Assembly (NCBI RefSeq): GCF_002101815.1
Contig: NZ_LQPM01000013.1
Span: forward strand, 462,664-526,663
DNA from: Mycobacterium paraense
GTDB lineage: Bacteria; Actinomycetota; Actinomycetes; Mycobacteriales; Mycobacteriaceae
Length of the DNA stretch: 64,000 nt
Direction of reading: 5' to 3'
Every line of letters starts with the position of its first letter. Position 1 is the first letter of the stretch. The position numbers and the translations under genes are program-made. The notes below the pieces were generated by a model. The model did not search any database and was not told where the DNA came from. It saw only the letters and a program-made list of their open reading frames with translations. Of the stretch, positions 32,247 through 43,619 are shown in pieces.

Positions 32247-33392
32247 GTGACCCGCATCGTCGACTCGGACCAGCACCTCTACGAGGGCCGTGCGCTGTGG
32301 TCCGACCACATCGACTCGGCGGCGCGCGACGACGCGCTGAGCCTGGTCGACGACGGGCTCGGCTACACCTGGCTGAGCTGGCGCGGCGGCCGCCTCGCCC
32401 TGGCCGACGTCCACCTGCCCGGCGACACGGCGTCCTGTGGGGAGCACCGCAAGCGGCAGCGCGCCGGTGAGCCCGCCGCCTACCGCTACGACGAGGCGCT
32501 GCCGGCCGCGTACTGGGAGCCGACGGCGCGCTTGGGCTGGCTCGACGGCGCGGGGCTCGACGAGGCGGTGCTGTTCCCCAACTTCGGCCTGCTGTGGGAG
32601 CGCCGCCTCTCGTCGTCGCTCCCGGCGATGACCGCCAACATGACGGCGTGGAACCGGTGGTGCGCGGTGGTGCGGGCCGAGGGCGGCGGGCGGCTGCACC
32701 CCGTCGCGCACTTGACGCTGCGCGACCCGGCCTGGCTCGAGGCCGAGCTCGACGCGCTGGCGGGCGCCGGGGTCACGCTGGCCATGATCGGCGCCGGACC
32801 GGTGGACGGCCGGGCGCTGTCGCACCCCGCGCACGACCGGATCTGGGCGGCCTTCGCCGACCACGCCGTCACGCCGGTGTTCCACGTCGCCGACCAGGTC
32901 CGCGTCTTCGACGATTGCTGGTATTCCGACGATCCGGCCGAGGACCTGGTGCCCGCCACCGAGGCGGTGTTCCTGTGGGTGCCGCCGGCGCTGGCCCTGT
33001 CGGACCTGATCCTGCACGGCGTCTTCGACCGGCATCCGCGGCTGCGCTTCGGCGTGGTCGAGCTCAGCTCCGCCTGGGTGCCGCAGTTTCTGCTGATGCT
33101 GGACGGCGCCGCCGCGTTCACCGCCCAGCTCAACGGCAAGCCGGTGGCCCCGCTGGCCCGGCGACCGAGCGAGTACTTCCTCGACCACGTGCGGGTGTCC
33201 TCCTTCTCCTACGAGAACCCCAAGCAGCTGGCCACCCTGAGCGGTGACGTGTTCATGTTCTGCAGCGACTATCCCCACTCCGAGGGGACCGCCACCCCGC
33301 TGGACGACTACCGGCGGATGGGCTGCGCCGAGCCCGACATGCCCGGCCTTTTTCACGGCAACGTCGACGCGCTGCTGCACGCGGCGTTCTAA
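32247..33392 (+). CDS. Amidohydrolase_2 family metal-dependent hydrolase
   Basis: This is a 381-residue TIM-barrel hydrolase of the ACMSD/amidohydrolase-2 type. The N-terminal motif is VDSDQHLYE (with the metal His), the central His is in PVFHVADQ, and the catalytic Asp is in CSDYPHSEG near residue 347. Members decarboxylate or hydrolyse aromatic-derived acids. The GTG at 32247 is 30 bases after the regulator's stop. A longer frame into the regulator gene is discounted. With the neighbouring cupin it suggests a ring-cleavage and decarboxylation sequence, though the substrate is not identifiable. Confidence 0.82.
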   Translation: MTRIVDSDQHLYEGRALWSDHIDSAARDDALSLVDDGLGYTWLSWRGGRLALADVHLPGDTASCGEHRKRQRAGEPAAYRYDEALPAAYWEPTARLGWLDGAGLDEAVLFPNFGLLWERRLSSSLPAMTANMTAWNRWCAVVRAEGGGRLHPVAHLTLRDPAWLEAELDALAGAGVTLAMIGAGPVDGRALSHPAHDRIWAAFADHAVTPVFHVADQVRVFDDCWYSDDPAEDLVPATEAVFLWVPPALALSDLILHGVFDRHPRLRFGVVELSSAWVPQFLLMLDGAAAFTAQLNGKPVAPLARRPSEYFLDHVRVSSFSYENPKQLATLSGDVFMFCSDYPHSEGTATPLDDYRRMGCAEPDMPGLFHGNVDALLHAAF

Positions 33393-33475
33393 CGCGCCTC
33401 AGGGCCGGTTCTCATCGCGGCGAAAGCTACGGCTGCGATGGTGATCTCGCGGGGGCCGTCGCAGAGGTCGTGACC

Positions 33476-33874
33476 ATGAAAAACGTTGTGCTGCCCGCCG
33501 TGATCGGCCTCGTCGCCGCCGCCGCGCCGGTGCTGTCCCCGCCGGCGGCCCGGGCCGACATCGACTTCTACTGCAGGCCCGGATGCTGGGGCGCGATCGC
33601 GGCGTCGACCTCGGCCGGACAGGTGGCGATCCGGCAGAACTACCGGACCAGAAACCAGGCGGAGGACGCCGCGGTGTTGTGGTGCGACGTCACGGGCAAG
33701 ACGAACGACTGCCAGGTGGTCGTCTCGGGACTGGGCTGTCTTTCGGTCGCGGAGAGCAGCGACGGCAAAACGCTGGCCGGACGGCAGGCGTTGTTCCAGG
33801 ACGCGGCCGACGCGGCGGCCCTGGACGCCGCGGGCCCCGGCTCGACGATCGACCTCAACGGCTGCAGCGGCTGA
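33476..33874 (+). CDS. Secreted DUF4189 protein
   Basis: This is a 132-residue protein with a clear signal peptide (MKNVVLPAVIGLVAAAAPVL, cleavage near ARA-DI). The mature 100 residues have the DUF4189 pattern: WGAIAAS, DAAVLWCDV, six cysteines likely forming disulfides, and GKTLAGRQALF. AGAGG lies about 8 bases before the ATG at 33476; a GTG at 33470 is less likely. The function is unknown. The domain is common in small exported mycobacterial proteins. Confidence 0.82.
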   Translation: MKNVVLPAVIGLVAAAAPVLSPPAARADIDFYCRPGCWGAIAASTSAGQVAIRQNYRTRNQAEDAAVLWCDVTGKTNDCQVVVSGLGCLSVAESSDGKTLAGRQALFQDAADAAALDAAGPGSTIDLNGCSG

Positions 33875-33878
33875 CGCC

Positions 33879-34262
33879 TCAATCGGCGATCCAGCGGACC
33901 ATGGTGGCGAACGTGTTGAGGATCCGGCGGCCCGTGGACTCGGGGGCGCGGTCGCGCGCGTGCGAAGGGGCGGTGATCGCCGCGCCTGATCCCGGTTGCA
34001 GCTGGGCCGCAACGGCTTCAAGGAACGCGTCGACCTCGTCCTTGTTGTAGCCGCGCATCCCGATGGGCGGTTTGGAGAAGGCCACGTTGCGAACCTGCTC
34101 CGCGGTGAGGGCGCGGCCGGACGGATCCCGCAACGCCGCCTCCACGACGTCAAGAAATGCGTCGACCTCGTCCTCGTTGTAGCCGCGCATGCCGAGGGGC
34201 GGCTTGCCGAAGGCCACGTTGTGGACCTGCTCGGCGGTGAGACGGGCGTGTTCCATCCCCAC
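33879..34262 (-). CDS. Small protein with two tandem DivIVA-type motifs
   Basis: This is a 127-residue soluble protein with two near-identical copies of a DivIVA N-terminal segment. Each reads LTAEQVxNVAFxKPPxGMRGYNxDEVDAFL, at residues 8-37 and 52-81. In Wag31/DivIVA this segment binds membrane, but the long coiled coil that follows there is missing. The C-terminal 40 residues are unique. It starts GTG-GGG-ATG, so either 34262 or 34256 is possible. It converges on the DUF4189 gene with a 4-base gap. It may act as an adaptor at the growing pole, which is inference. Confidence 0.82.
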   Translation of the reverse strand: MGMEHARLTAEQVHNVAFGKPPLGMRGYNEDEVDAFLDVVEAALRDPSGRALTAEQVRNVAFSKPPIGMRGYNKDEVDAFLEAVAAQLQPGSGAAITAPSHARDRAPESTGRRILNTFATMVRWIAD

Positions 34263-34389
34263 ATGGTCTCACCGCGGAACCGACGGCGACAGACATTGTT
34301 TGGGGGCACAAGGGGTTACAAGCCCGGCGGTTCGGGGAACCCGCAATCAGACGGCGCCCACTCGGGGAGCCGCTACGACAGGAGCTGCA

Positions 34390-34674
34390 ATGATCGGATC
34401 AATCATCCTGGCGATCATCGTGGGCGCCATCATCGGTGTGGTGGCCCGCCTCGTGATGCCGGGCAAGCAAAGCGTCGGCATGATCATGACGGTCGTGCTC
34501 GGCGCCGTCGGTGGCCTGATCGGTTCGGCGGTGGCCGCCCAGTTCGGCTACCACAACGCCAACGGCGGAATCGCCTGGATTCCCTTCTTCATCGGGGTCG
34601 CCGCGGCCGTCGTGCTCATCGCGATCTACGAGGCCGTGACGGGCCGCCGCCACCACACCGGCATGCCCCGGTAG
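34390..34674 (+). CDS. GlsB/YeaQ/YmgE family membrane protein
   Basis: This is a 94-residue protein with three membrane helices: residues 1-20 (MIGSIILAIIVGAIIGVVAR), 28-50 and 63-82. The pattern LVMPGKQSVGMIMTVVLGAVGG is the family signature. Members are stress-linked small membrane proteins, formerly called transglycosylase-associated. GGAG lies 5 bases before the ATG, which decides this start over upstream options. Confidence 0.87.
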   Translation: MIGSIILAIIVGAIIGVVARLVMPGKQSVGMIMTVVLGAVGGLIGSAVAAQFGYHNANGGIAWIPFFIGVAAAVVLIAIYEAVTGRRHHTGMPR

Positions 34675-34714
34675 GTCGCTTCGACCCGTTTTCCGGACGG
34701 CTGGCGATCGACGA

Positions 34715-35793
34715 CTAACCGATCAGCACCGCGTAGCGCGGCTTGATCACCTCGTCGATGATCGCCAGCCGTTCGTCGAACGGGATGAAGGCCGACTTCA
34801 TCGCGTTGATGGTGAACCGCTCCAGATCGCTCCACCCGTAGCCGAAAGCCTCGACCAGCCGGTACATTTCGAGGCTCATCGTGGTGTCGCTCATCAGGCG
34901 GTTGTCGGTGTTGACGGTCACCCGGAAGCGGGTGCGGGCCAGCAGATCGAACGGATGCTCGGCGATGCTCTTGACCGCCCCGGTCTGCACGTTCGAGCTG
35001 GGGCACAGCTCCAGCGGAATTCGCTTGTCCCGCAAGATCGATGCCTGCTGGCCCAGCCGCACGCCACCGCCCTCGAGGACCTCGATGTCGTCGACGATGC
35101 GCACCCCGTGGCCCAGCCGGTCGGCGCCGCAGAACGCGATCGCCTCGTGGATGGACGGCAGGCCGAACGCCTCGCCGGCGTGAATGGTGAAGCGCGCGTT
35201 GTGGTCTCGCATGTACTCGAAGGCATCCAGGTGGCGCGTCGGCGGGTTGCCGGCCTCCGCCCCGGCGATGTCGAATCCGACGACTCCCTTGTCCCGGAAC
35301 CGGATTGCCAGCTCGGCGATTTCGCGGGACACCGCGGCGTGCCGCATGGCGGTGACCAGCAGCCGCACCTTGATCGGACGCCCGGCCGCGGCGCAAGCCT
35401 TCTCGCCGGCGGTGAAACCCTGCAGCACGGCGTCGACGATCTCGTCGAAGGACAGCCCGCGGTCGATGTGCAGCTCCGGGGCGAAGCGCACCTCGGCATA
35501 GACCACGGCGTCGGCGGCCAGGTCCTCCACGCACTCGTAGGCGACGCGGTACAGCGCGTCGGGCGTCTGCATCACCGCCACGGTGTGCGAGAAGGGTTCC
35601 AGGTAGCGCTCCAGCGAGCCGCTGTGCGAGCGGGTGCGGAACCACTTCGCCAGCTCGTCCACGTCGGTGGCGGGCAGGCCGTCGTAGCCGGTCTCGGCGG
35701 CGATGTCGATCACGGTCGACGGCCGCAGCCCGCCGTCGAGGTGGTCGTGCAGCAGGGCCTTGGGCGCCTTCTTGATCTGCTCTAGGTCCAGTT

Positions 35794-35797
<4 letters not shown>
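34715..35797 (-). CDS. add: Adenosine deaminase
   Basis: This 360-residue zinc enzyme converts adenosine to inosine. Motifs are HDHLDGGLR (zinc His pair), IHAGEAFG (catalytic Glu), [17 protein letters not shown] and VNTDNR. The start is GTG at 35797, overlapping the stop of deoA by 4 bases (GTGA). It is the last gene of the cdd-deoA-add operon. The inosine formed can be used by DeoD encoded upstream at 23 kb. The length is near that of M. tuberculosis Add (365). Confidence 0.95.
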
Positions 35798-37088
<1,291 letters not shown>

Positions 37089-37092
<4 letters not shown>

Positions 37093-37487
37093 GGGCGTTC
37101 CCGGGGCAGGTCGGCGGTGAAGGCGTCGGGCAGCAGCTCGCCGAGGCGGCGGGGCCCGGCCGGATGGTCGATCAGCAGCTCGGGGCCGCCGTGCTCCAGC
37201 AGCACCTGACGGCAGCGCCCGCACGGCATCAGCGGGCCGCCGCCGGCGTCGACGCACGCCAGCGCGACCAGCCGGCCCCCACCGGTGGCGTGCAGGGCGC
37301 ACACCACCCCGCACTCGGCACAGAGACCAAGGCCATATGAGACGTTCTCCACATTGCAGCCGGTGACCACCCGGCCGTCGTCGACCAGCGCGGCCGCCCC
37401 GACCGCGAACCGCGAGTAGGGCGCGTAGGCCCCCGCCGCGGCCTGGGTTGCCTTGTCGCGCAGCGCCTTCCAATCGATATCGGGCAC
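37089..37487 (-). CDS. cdd: Cytidine deaminase
   Basis: This 132-residue tetrameric-type deaminase converts cytidine to uridine. Zinc ligands are in CAECGV and PCGRC, the substrate loop is in NVENVSYG, and [12 protein letters not shown] is near the start. The GTG at 37487 has GGAGG 5 bases upstream (37493-37497). It is the first gene of the salvage operon with deoA and add. Confidence 0.95.
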
Positions 37488-37492
37488 CCTCG

Positions 37493-37497
37493 CCTCC
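37493..37497 (-). promoter_or_regulatory. Shine-Dalgarno GGAGG of cdd
   Basis: The minus strand reads GGAGG, then 5 bases, then GTG. It confirms the operon's first start. Confidence 0.65.
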
Positions 37498-37655
37498 CTG
37501 GAATCCCGCTGTCGATGGCCGGCTCGAGACAGTCACCCTAACTCTGACACGACAGTTCGCCTCGCGGACTGTTCGGCACGACCCTCGAGCTGGCAGGGTT
37601 AGGCTGAATTGCCCGGCTTGACTGTCGTTTCAACGTTAAGGGCGGTGAGGACTTG

Positions 37656-38057
37656 GTGAGTACTGCCACCGCGCGCAAGCGGCGACCACCCCGGACCCTG
37701 TATCGGGGCGACCCCGGCATGTGGTCGTGGGTGCTGCATCGCATCAGCGGCGCCACGGTCTTCTTCTTCCTGTTCGTCCACGTCCTGGACGCCGCCATGC
37801 TGCGGGTCAGCCCGCAGACCTACAACGCGGTGATCCACGACTACCAGACCCCGATCGTCGGCCTGATGGAGTACGGCCTGATCGCCGCGGTGCTGTTCCA
37901 CGGCCTGAACGGGATCCGGGTCATCCTGATCGACTTCTGGTCGCAGGGGCCCCGCTACCAGCGGCTGATGTTCTGGATCGTCGGCATCGTCTTCCTGCTG
38001 CTGATGGTTCCCGCCGGCGTGGTGACCGGCATCCACATCCTGGAGCACTTCCGATGA
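37656..38057 (+). CDS. sdhC: Succinate dehydrogenase cytochrome b556 subunit SdhC
   Basis: This is a 133-residue membrane anchor of succinate dehydrogenase with three helices. SxxHRxxG-type residues appear in WSWVLHRISGATVFFFLFVH, with a second haem-linked His in LFHGLNGIRV. GTGAGG lies 5 bases before the GTG at 37656; a TTG 3 bases earlier is also possible. The stop overlaps the sdhD start (ATGA). It is the first gene of sdhCDAB, linking the TCA cycle to the menaquinone pool. Confidence 0.94.
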   Translation: MSTATARKRRPPRTLYRGDPGMWSWVLHRISGATVFFFLFVHVLDAAMLRVSPQTYNAVIHDYQTPIVGLMEYGLIAAVLFHGLNGIRVILIDFWSQGPRYQRLMFWIVGIVFLLLMVPAGVVTGIHILEHFR

Positions 38058-38521
38058 GCAGCCCCGACCTGCAACTCGGCCGCGGCGAGACGGCGCCGGT
38101 CCGGCAGCGCTTCTACGACCGCCCCGCCAGCCTGGACAATCCGCGCTCGCCGCGCCGGCGGGCGGGCATCCCCAACTTCGAGAAGTTCGCGTGGCTGTTC
38201 ATGCGGTTCTCCGGGATCGCGCTGGTGTTCCTGGCGATCGGGCACCTGTTCATCATGCTGATGTGGGACGACGGGGTGTACCGCATCGACTTCAACTACG
38301 TGGCGGCGCGCTGGCATTCGCCGTTCTGGCAGATCTGGGACATGGCACTGCTGTGGCTGGCCGAGCTGCACGGCGGCAACGGGCTGCGCACCATCATCGA
38401 CGACTACAGCCGCAAGAACTCCACCCGGTTCTGGCTCAACAGCCTGCTGCTGCTGTCGATCGGGTTCACGTTGGTGCTGGGCACCTACGTGCTGGTGACC
38501 TTCGACCCGAACATCTCGTGA
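38054..38521 (+). CDS. sdhD: Succinate dehydrogenase membrane subunit SdhD
   Basis: This is a 155-residue hydrophobic anchor. The soluble N-terminus (1-45) is followed by three membrane helices at about 47-70, 88-108 and 128-150. HLFIMLMW supplies a likely haem or quinone-site His. It overlaps sdhC by 4 bases and is 10 bases before sdhA. Confidence 0.93.
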   Translation: MSSPDLQLGRGETAPVRQRFYDRPASLDNPRSPRRRAGIPNFEKFAWLFMRFSGIALVFLAIGHLFIMLMWDDGVYRIDFNYVAARWHSPFWQIWDMALLWLAELHGGNGLRTIIDDYSRKNSTRFWLNSLLLLSIGFTLVLGTYVLVTFDPNIS

Positions 38522-38531
38522 AAGGCGCGCC

Positions 38532-40285
<1,754 letters not shown>

Positions 40286-40286
<1 letters not shown>

Positions 40287-41068
40287 TGACGGACGCCGAA
40301 ACTCTGGAACCCCCGCTGCCGCCGGTCCCCGAGGGCGCGGTGATGGTGACGGTGAAGATCGCCCGGTTCAACCCCGGTCAGCCCGAGGCGTTCGCGAAAA
40401 CCGGTGGCTGGCAAAGCTTTCGGGTGCCGTGCCTGCCCAGCGACCGGATGCTCAACCTGCTGATCTACATCAAGAGCTACCTGGACGGGACGCTGACGTT
40501 CCGGCGATCCTGCGCCCACGGGGTGTGCGGCTCGGACGCCATGCGCATCAACGGCGTCAACCGGCTCGCCTGCAAGGTGCTGATGCGCGATCTGTTGCCT
40601 AAGAAGCCGGGCAAGCCGCTGACGATCACGGTCGAGCCGATCCGCGGGCTGCCGGTGGAGAAGGACCTCGTCGTCGACATGGAGCCGTTCTTCGACGCCT
40701 ACCGGGCGGTGAAGCCCTACCTGATCACCACCGGCAATCCGCCGACGCGGGAACGCATCCAGAGCCCCACCGACCGCGCCCGCTACGACGACACCACCAA
40801 GTGCATCCTGTGCGCGTGCTGCACCACCAGTTGCCCCATCTTCTGGCACGAGGGCAGCTACTACGGGCCGGCGGCGATCGTCAACGCGCACCGCTTCATC
40901 TTCGACAGCCGCGACGAGGCGGCCGCCGAGCGCCTCGACATCCTCAACGAGGTCGACGGGGTGTGGCGATGCCGGACCACGTTCAACTGCACCGAATCCT
41001 GCCCGCGCGGCATCGAGGTGACCAAGGCGATCCAGGAGGTCAAGCGCGCGATCATGTTCTCCCGCTGA
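40286..41068 (+). CDS. sdhB: Succinate dehydrogenase iron-sulfur subunit SdhB
   Basis: This 260-residue subunit carries three Fe-S clusters. The 2Fe-2S ligands are in SCAHGVCGSDAM and in CK of LACKV. The 4Fe-4S ligands are in CILCACCTTSCP, and the 3Fe-4S ligands in CRTTFNCTESCPRG. It is the last gene of sdhCDAB. Electrons pass through it from SdhA to the membrane anchor. Confidence 0.96.
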
Positions 41069-41085
41069 GCCGCCCGTGGCGCCCG

Positions 41086-42150
41086 TCAGCAGAGTTCGTG
41101 ATGATGACTTCGGTTGCCGCCCAACCGCTTGGCCTGGTACATCGCGGCATCGGACGCGCTGATCAACTCCCCTAGCAGAGCTTGCGGTTCGGGCGCGGCG
41201 TCGTCGAGACGCGCGCAGGCGGTGCCGATGCTGGCGGTGACGCCCGCGGCGGAGTCCGCGATGGCCGCACATATTCGCGCGGCCAGCGACTCGGCGTTGC
41301 AGCCCGAGGAGGTGCCGGCCAACAGGAATTCCTCACCGCCGCTTCGCGACACGACGGCCTGGTTGTCGGCGGCGGCCAGCAGCGCCTGGGCGACCTGGAC
41401 CAGCGCTTGGTCGCCGGCGGCGTGGCCGCACCGGTCGTTGAGGGCCTTGAAGTTGTCCAGGTCGATCAGCATCACCATCAGGTGGGAATCGATGCCGCGC
41501 CGGGCCAGGATCATGCCCAGCGCCTCGTGCTGGAACGTGCGCCTGTTGAGCAGGCCCGTCAACGGGTCGCGGTCGGCGCGCAGCAGGTCGCCCGACAAGG
41601 CGCGCACCAGGATTCGGATGGCCAGCGGCAGGGCGATGTTGACCTCGATCACCAGCCACAGATCCACCCCCGCGAGGCTGGGGTGGCCCGATCTCGCCAG
41701 CGACAAGGCCTCCCAGGAGCCGACGGCGGCGGCCAGCGCGAAGTTGTACAGCACGAATCCCGTGGTGTGAAAGAACGCCAGGTAGGCGCCGAACGTCGCG
41801 AAGGCGACGCACCCGATCAGTGCGGCCAGCGGGTTGGGGTGGGCCAGGCACGCCAAAGCGACGGCGGTGTTGCACGTCATGGCGTACACCAGCGATTGCG
41901 TGCGCGTCGGCCAGCGCCAAATCCACAGCAACATTCCCGCCACCCCGCCGGCGAGGGCGACCCACGTCATCGCCACCGGCACCGGTTCGCGGGGACCGTC
42001 CGAGCCGGACAGCAGCGCGACGAGGCACAACACCATCGACGCGGAGATCAGGGCCATCACGGCCCGGGTGGCGCCGCTGATGCCCCGCGACGCGAGGTAG
42101 CCGGAGAGCCAGTCGTACTGATCGGCGCCCCGGCTAAACAGCGCGGTCAT
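41086..42150 (-). CDS. Membrane-bound diguanylate cyclase (GGDEF protein)
   Basis: This 354-residue protein has six or so N-terminal membrane helices (residues 28-175) and a C-terminal GGDEF domain (about 185-354). The active-site loop is SGGEEFLLAG, i.e. GGEEF, an accepted active variant. RDPLTGLLNRRTF opens the domain. It probably makes cyclic di-GMP. No inhibitory RxxD site is seen before the loop. I chose the ATG at 42150 because the 57 codons upstream overlap the divergent promoter region. The sensory input through the membrane part is unknown. Confidence 0.87.
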   Translation of the reverse strand: MTALFSRGADQYDWLSGYLASRGISGATRAVMALISASMVLCLVALLSGSDGPREPVPVAMTWVALAGGVAGMLLWIWRWPTRTQSLVYAMTCNTAVALACLAHPNPLAALIGCVAFATFGAYLAFFHTTGFVLYNFALAAAVGSWEALSLARSGHPSLAGVDLWLVIEVNIALPLAIRILVRALSGDLLRADRDPLTGLLNRRTFQHEALGMILARRGIDSHLMVMLIDLDNFKALNDRCGHAAGDQALVQVAQALLAAADNQAVVSRSGGEEFLLAGTSSGCNAESLAARICAAIADSAAGVTASIGTACARLDDAAPEPQALLGELISASDAAMYQAKRLGGNRSHHHELC

Positions 42151-42241
42151 CGTCAACTCGCAATCGCCACCACAGGTCGAGAGACTAGCCGCATACCGCT
42201 GGTATGTGTCACAGTTACGCGGGCCGCCCCGTCTAAGGGGT

Positions 42242-42832
42242 ATGACACAGAAAACCCGCATCGAGCCCCTATCCCCCAAGCGCGCCGGGCTGCTGACCCG
42301 GACCATGTACCGGGTCGCCAAGCGCCGCTACGGCCAGGTTCCCGAGCCGTTCGCCGTCTCGGCGCACCACCGCAAACTGATGGTCGCCGGCGCCGTGCAC
42401 GAAACCATGGTCGAGCGGGCGTCCAAGACGCTCCCGGTCGGCGTGCGCGAACTCGCGGTGCTGTGGACCGCGCGCGCGATCGGCTGCTCGTGGTGCGTCG
42501 ACTTCGGGTCGATGCTGCAGCGGCTGGACGGTCTGGACATCGAGCGGCTCAAGGACATCGACAACTACGCGACGTCGCCACTTTTCAGCGGCGACGAGCG
42601 CGCCGCCATCGCCTACGCCGACGCGATGACCGCCGACCCGCACACCGTCACCGACGAGCAGGTGGCCGACCTGCGCGCCCGCTTCGGCGACGCCGGCGTG
42701 TTGGAGCTGACCTACCAGATCGGGCTGGAGAACATGCGGGCGCGGATGAACTCCGCGCTGGGCATCACCGAGCAGGGCTTCAATTCCGGGGACGCCTGCC
42801 GCATCCCGTGGGAGACGCCGGCGCAGCGCTAG
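42242..42832 (+). CDS. Carboxymuconolactone decarboxylase/AhpD-like protein
   Basis: This is a 196-residue protein of the AhpD-like fold. The segment ARAIGCSWCVDFGSML contains the CxxC pair and a downstream acidic residue where AhpD proteins carry a His, so peroxidase activity is uncertain. The C-terminal helix pair is typical. The ATG at 42242 is preferred to an upstream start at 42206, which lies in the promoter region. An AraC regulator follows after 9 bases and may control it. Confidence 0.82.
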   Translation: MTQKTRIEPLSPKRAGLLTRTMYRVAKRRYGQVPEPFAVSAHHRKLMVAGAVHETMVERASKTLPVGVRELAVLWTARAIGCSWCVDFGSMLQRLDGLDIERLKDIDNYATSPLFSGDERAAIAYADAMTADPHTVTDEQVADLRARFGDAGVLELTYQIGLENMRARMNSALGITEQGFNSGDACRIPWETPAQR

Positions 42833-42835
42833 AGT
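42830..42835 (+). promoter_or_regulatory. -10 element for the AraC gene overlapping the upstream stop codon
   Basis: TAGAGT begins at the TAG stop of the AhpD-like gene and lies 6 bases before the ATG at 42842. It predicts a leaderless internal transcript. Confidence 0.4.
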
Positions 42836-42841
42836 GGCGGC

Positions 42842-43573
42842 ATGCGCGTCTGGGACCTGGGCCCGGGTCGGCTCATGGTGGCCGGCGCATTCTCCGATCT
42901 CGCGCTGCACCACCACCCCGCCGTCCAGGTCACGGTCGGCACCCAGGGCCCGCTGACCGTGACCCGGGCGGGCGGCCGGCGCGACGTGTGCCGGCTGGTC
43001 GTGGTCGGCAGCGGCGTCCGGCATGCGGTGCGCTCGGAGGCGAGATCCGGCGCCGTGACGCTGTATTTCGGGCTGCAGACGCCGCAGGGCGTCGCGCTGA
43101 ACGCCGCGGCGCACCAAGGCGTCTGGGTCGTCGAGGACTCCCAACCGCTGGCCGAGGCGGCGGCCGCGGCGCTGGACGGGGACGGCCCGCGCGCCGCGGC
43201 GGACCTCCTGGTCGGCCGGCTGTGCGGACGGCGGGACGTACCGCGGTCCGTGCACCCGCAGCTGCGCCGGGCGATCGAAGTCGTGTCGAGCCGGGTGCCG
43301 AGCCGCGTCGACGTGGCCGCGGTCGCGAATGCCGTTGCGCTGTCCCCGGATTACCTCGGGCGACTGTGCAAGCAGCAGACGGGGGCGTCGTTGTCCGCCA
43401 CGATCCGCTGGGCGCGGTTGGTGGCCGCCATGGGCCACGTGATCGAGGGCCGCTCGGTCACCGATGCCGCCCACCTGGCCGGGTTTGCCGACGGCTCGCA
43501 CGCCACCCGGGTGTGCTGGGAGATGACCGGGTCGGCCCCGCGCGACCTGGCGCGCGCGGTTCGCCAATCCTGA
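42842..43573 (+). CDS. AraC-family transcription regulator
   Basis: This is a 243-residue regulator. The N-terminal cupin-like sensor domain (about 10-110, with ALHHHPAVQVTVG) is followed by a double helix-turn-helix (about 150-240; VANAVALSPDYLGRLCKQQTG and AAHLAGFADGSHATRVCWEMTG). It is 9 bases behind the AhpD-like gene and before a lipase-type hydrolase, so it may control either. A -10 element overlapping the previous stop suggests it also has its own promoter. Confidence 0.86.
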   Translation: MRVWDLGPGRLMVAGAFSDLALHHHPAVQVTVGTQGPLTVTRAGGRRDVCRLVVVGSGVRHAVRSEARSGAVTLYFGLQTPQGVALNAAAHQGVWVVEDSQPLAEAAAAALDGDGPRAAADLLVGRLCGRRDVPRSVHPQLRRAIEVVSSRVPSRVDVAAVANAVALSPDYLGRLCKQQTGASLSATIRWARLVAAMGHVIEGRSVTDAAHLAGFADGSHATRVCWEMTGSAPRDLARAVRQS

Positions 43574-43619
43574 CGGATCCGTCCAAGCGCCCCCGGCACG
43601 ATGGGTCCACGCTTGGGAC

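Noticed and set aside
37572..37640. Promoter of sdhC (TTGACT at 37618, TAGGCT at 37600)
   Set aside because: No combination has acceptable -35/-10 spacing relative to the start, so I do not call it.
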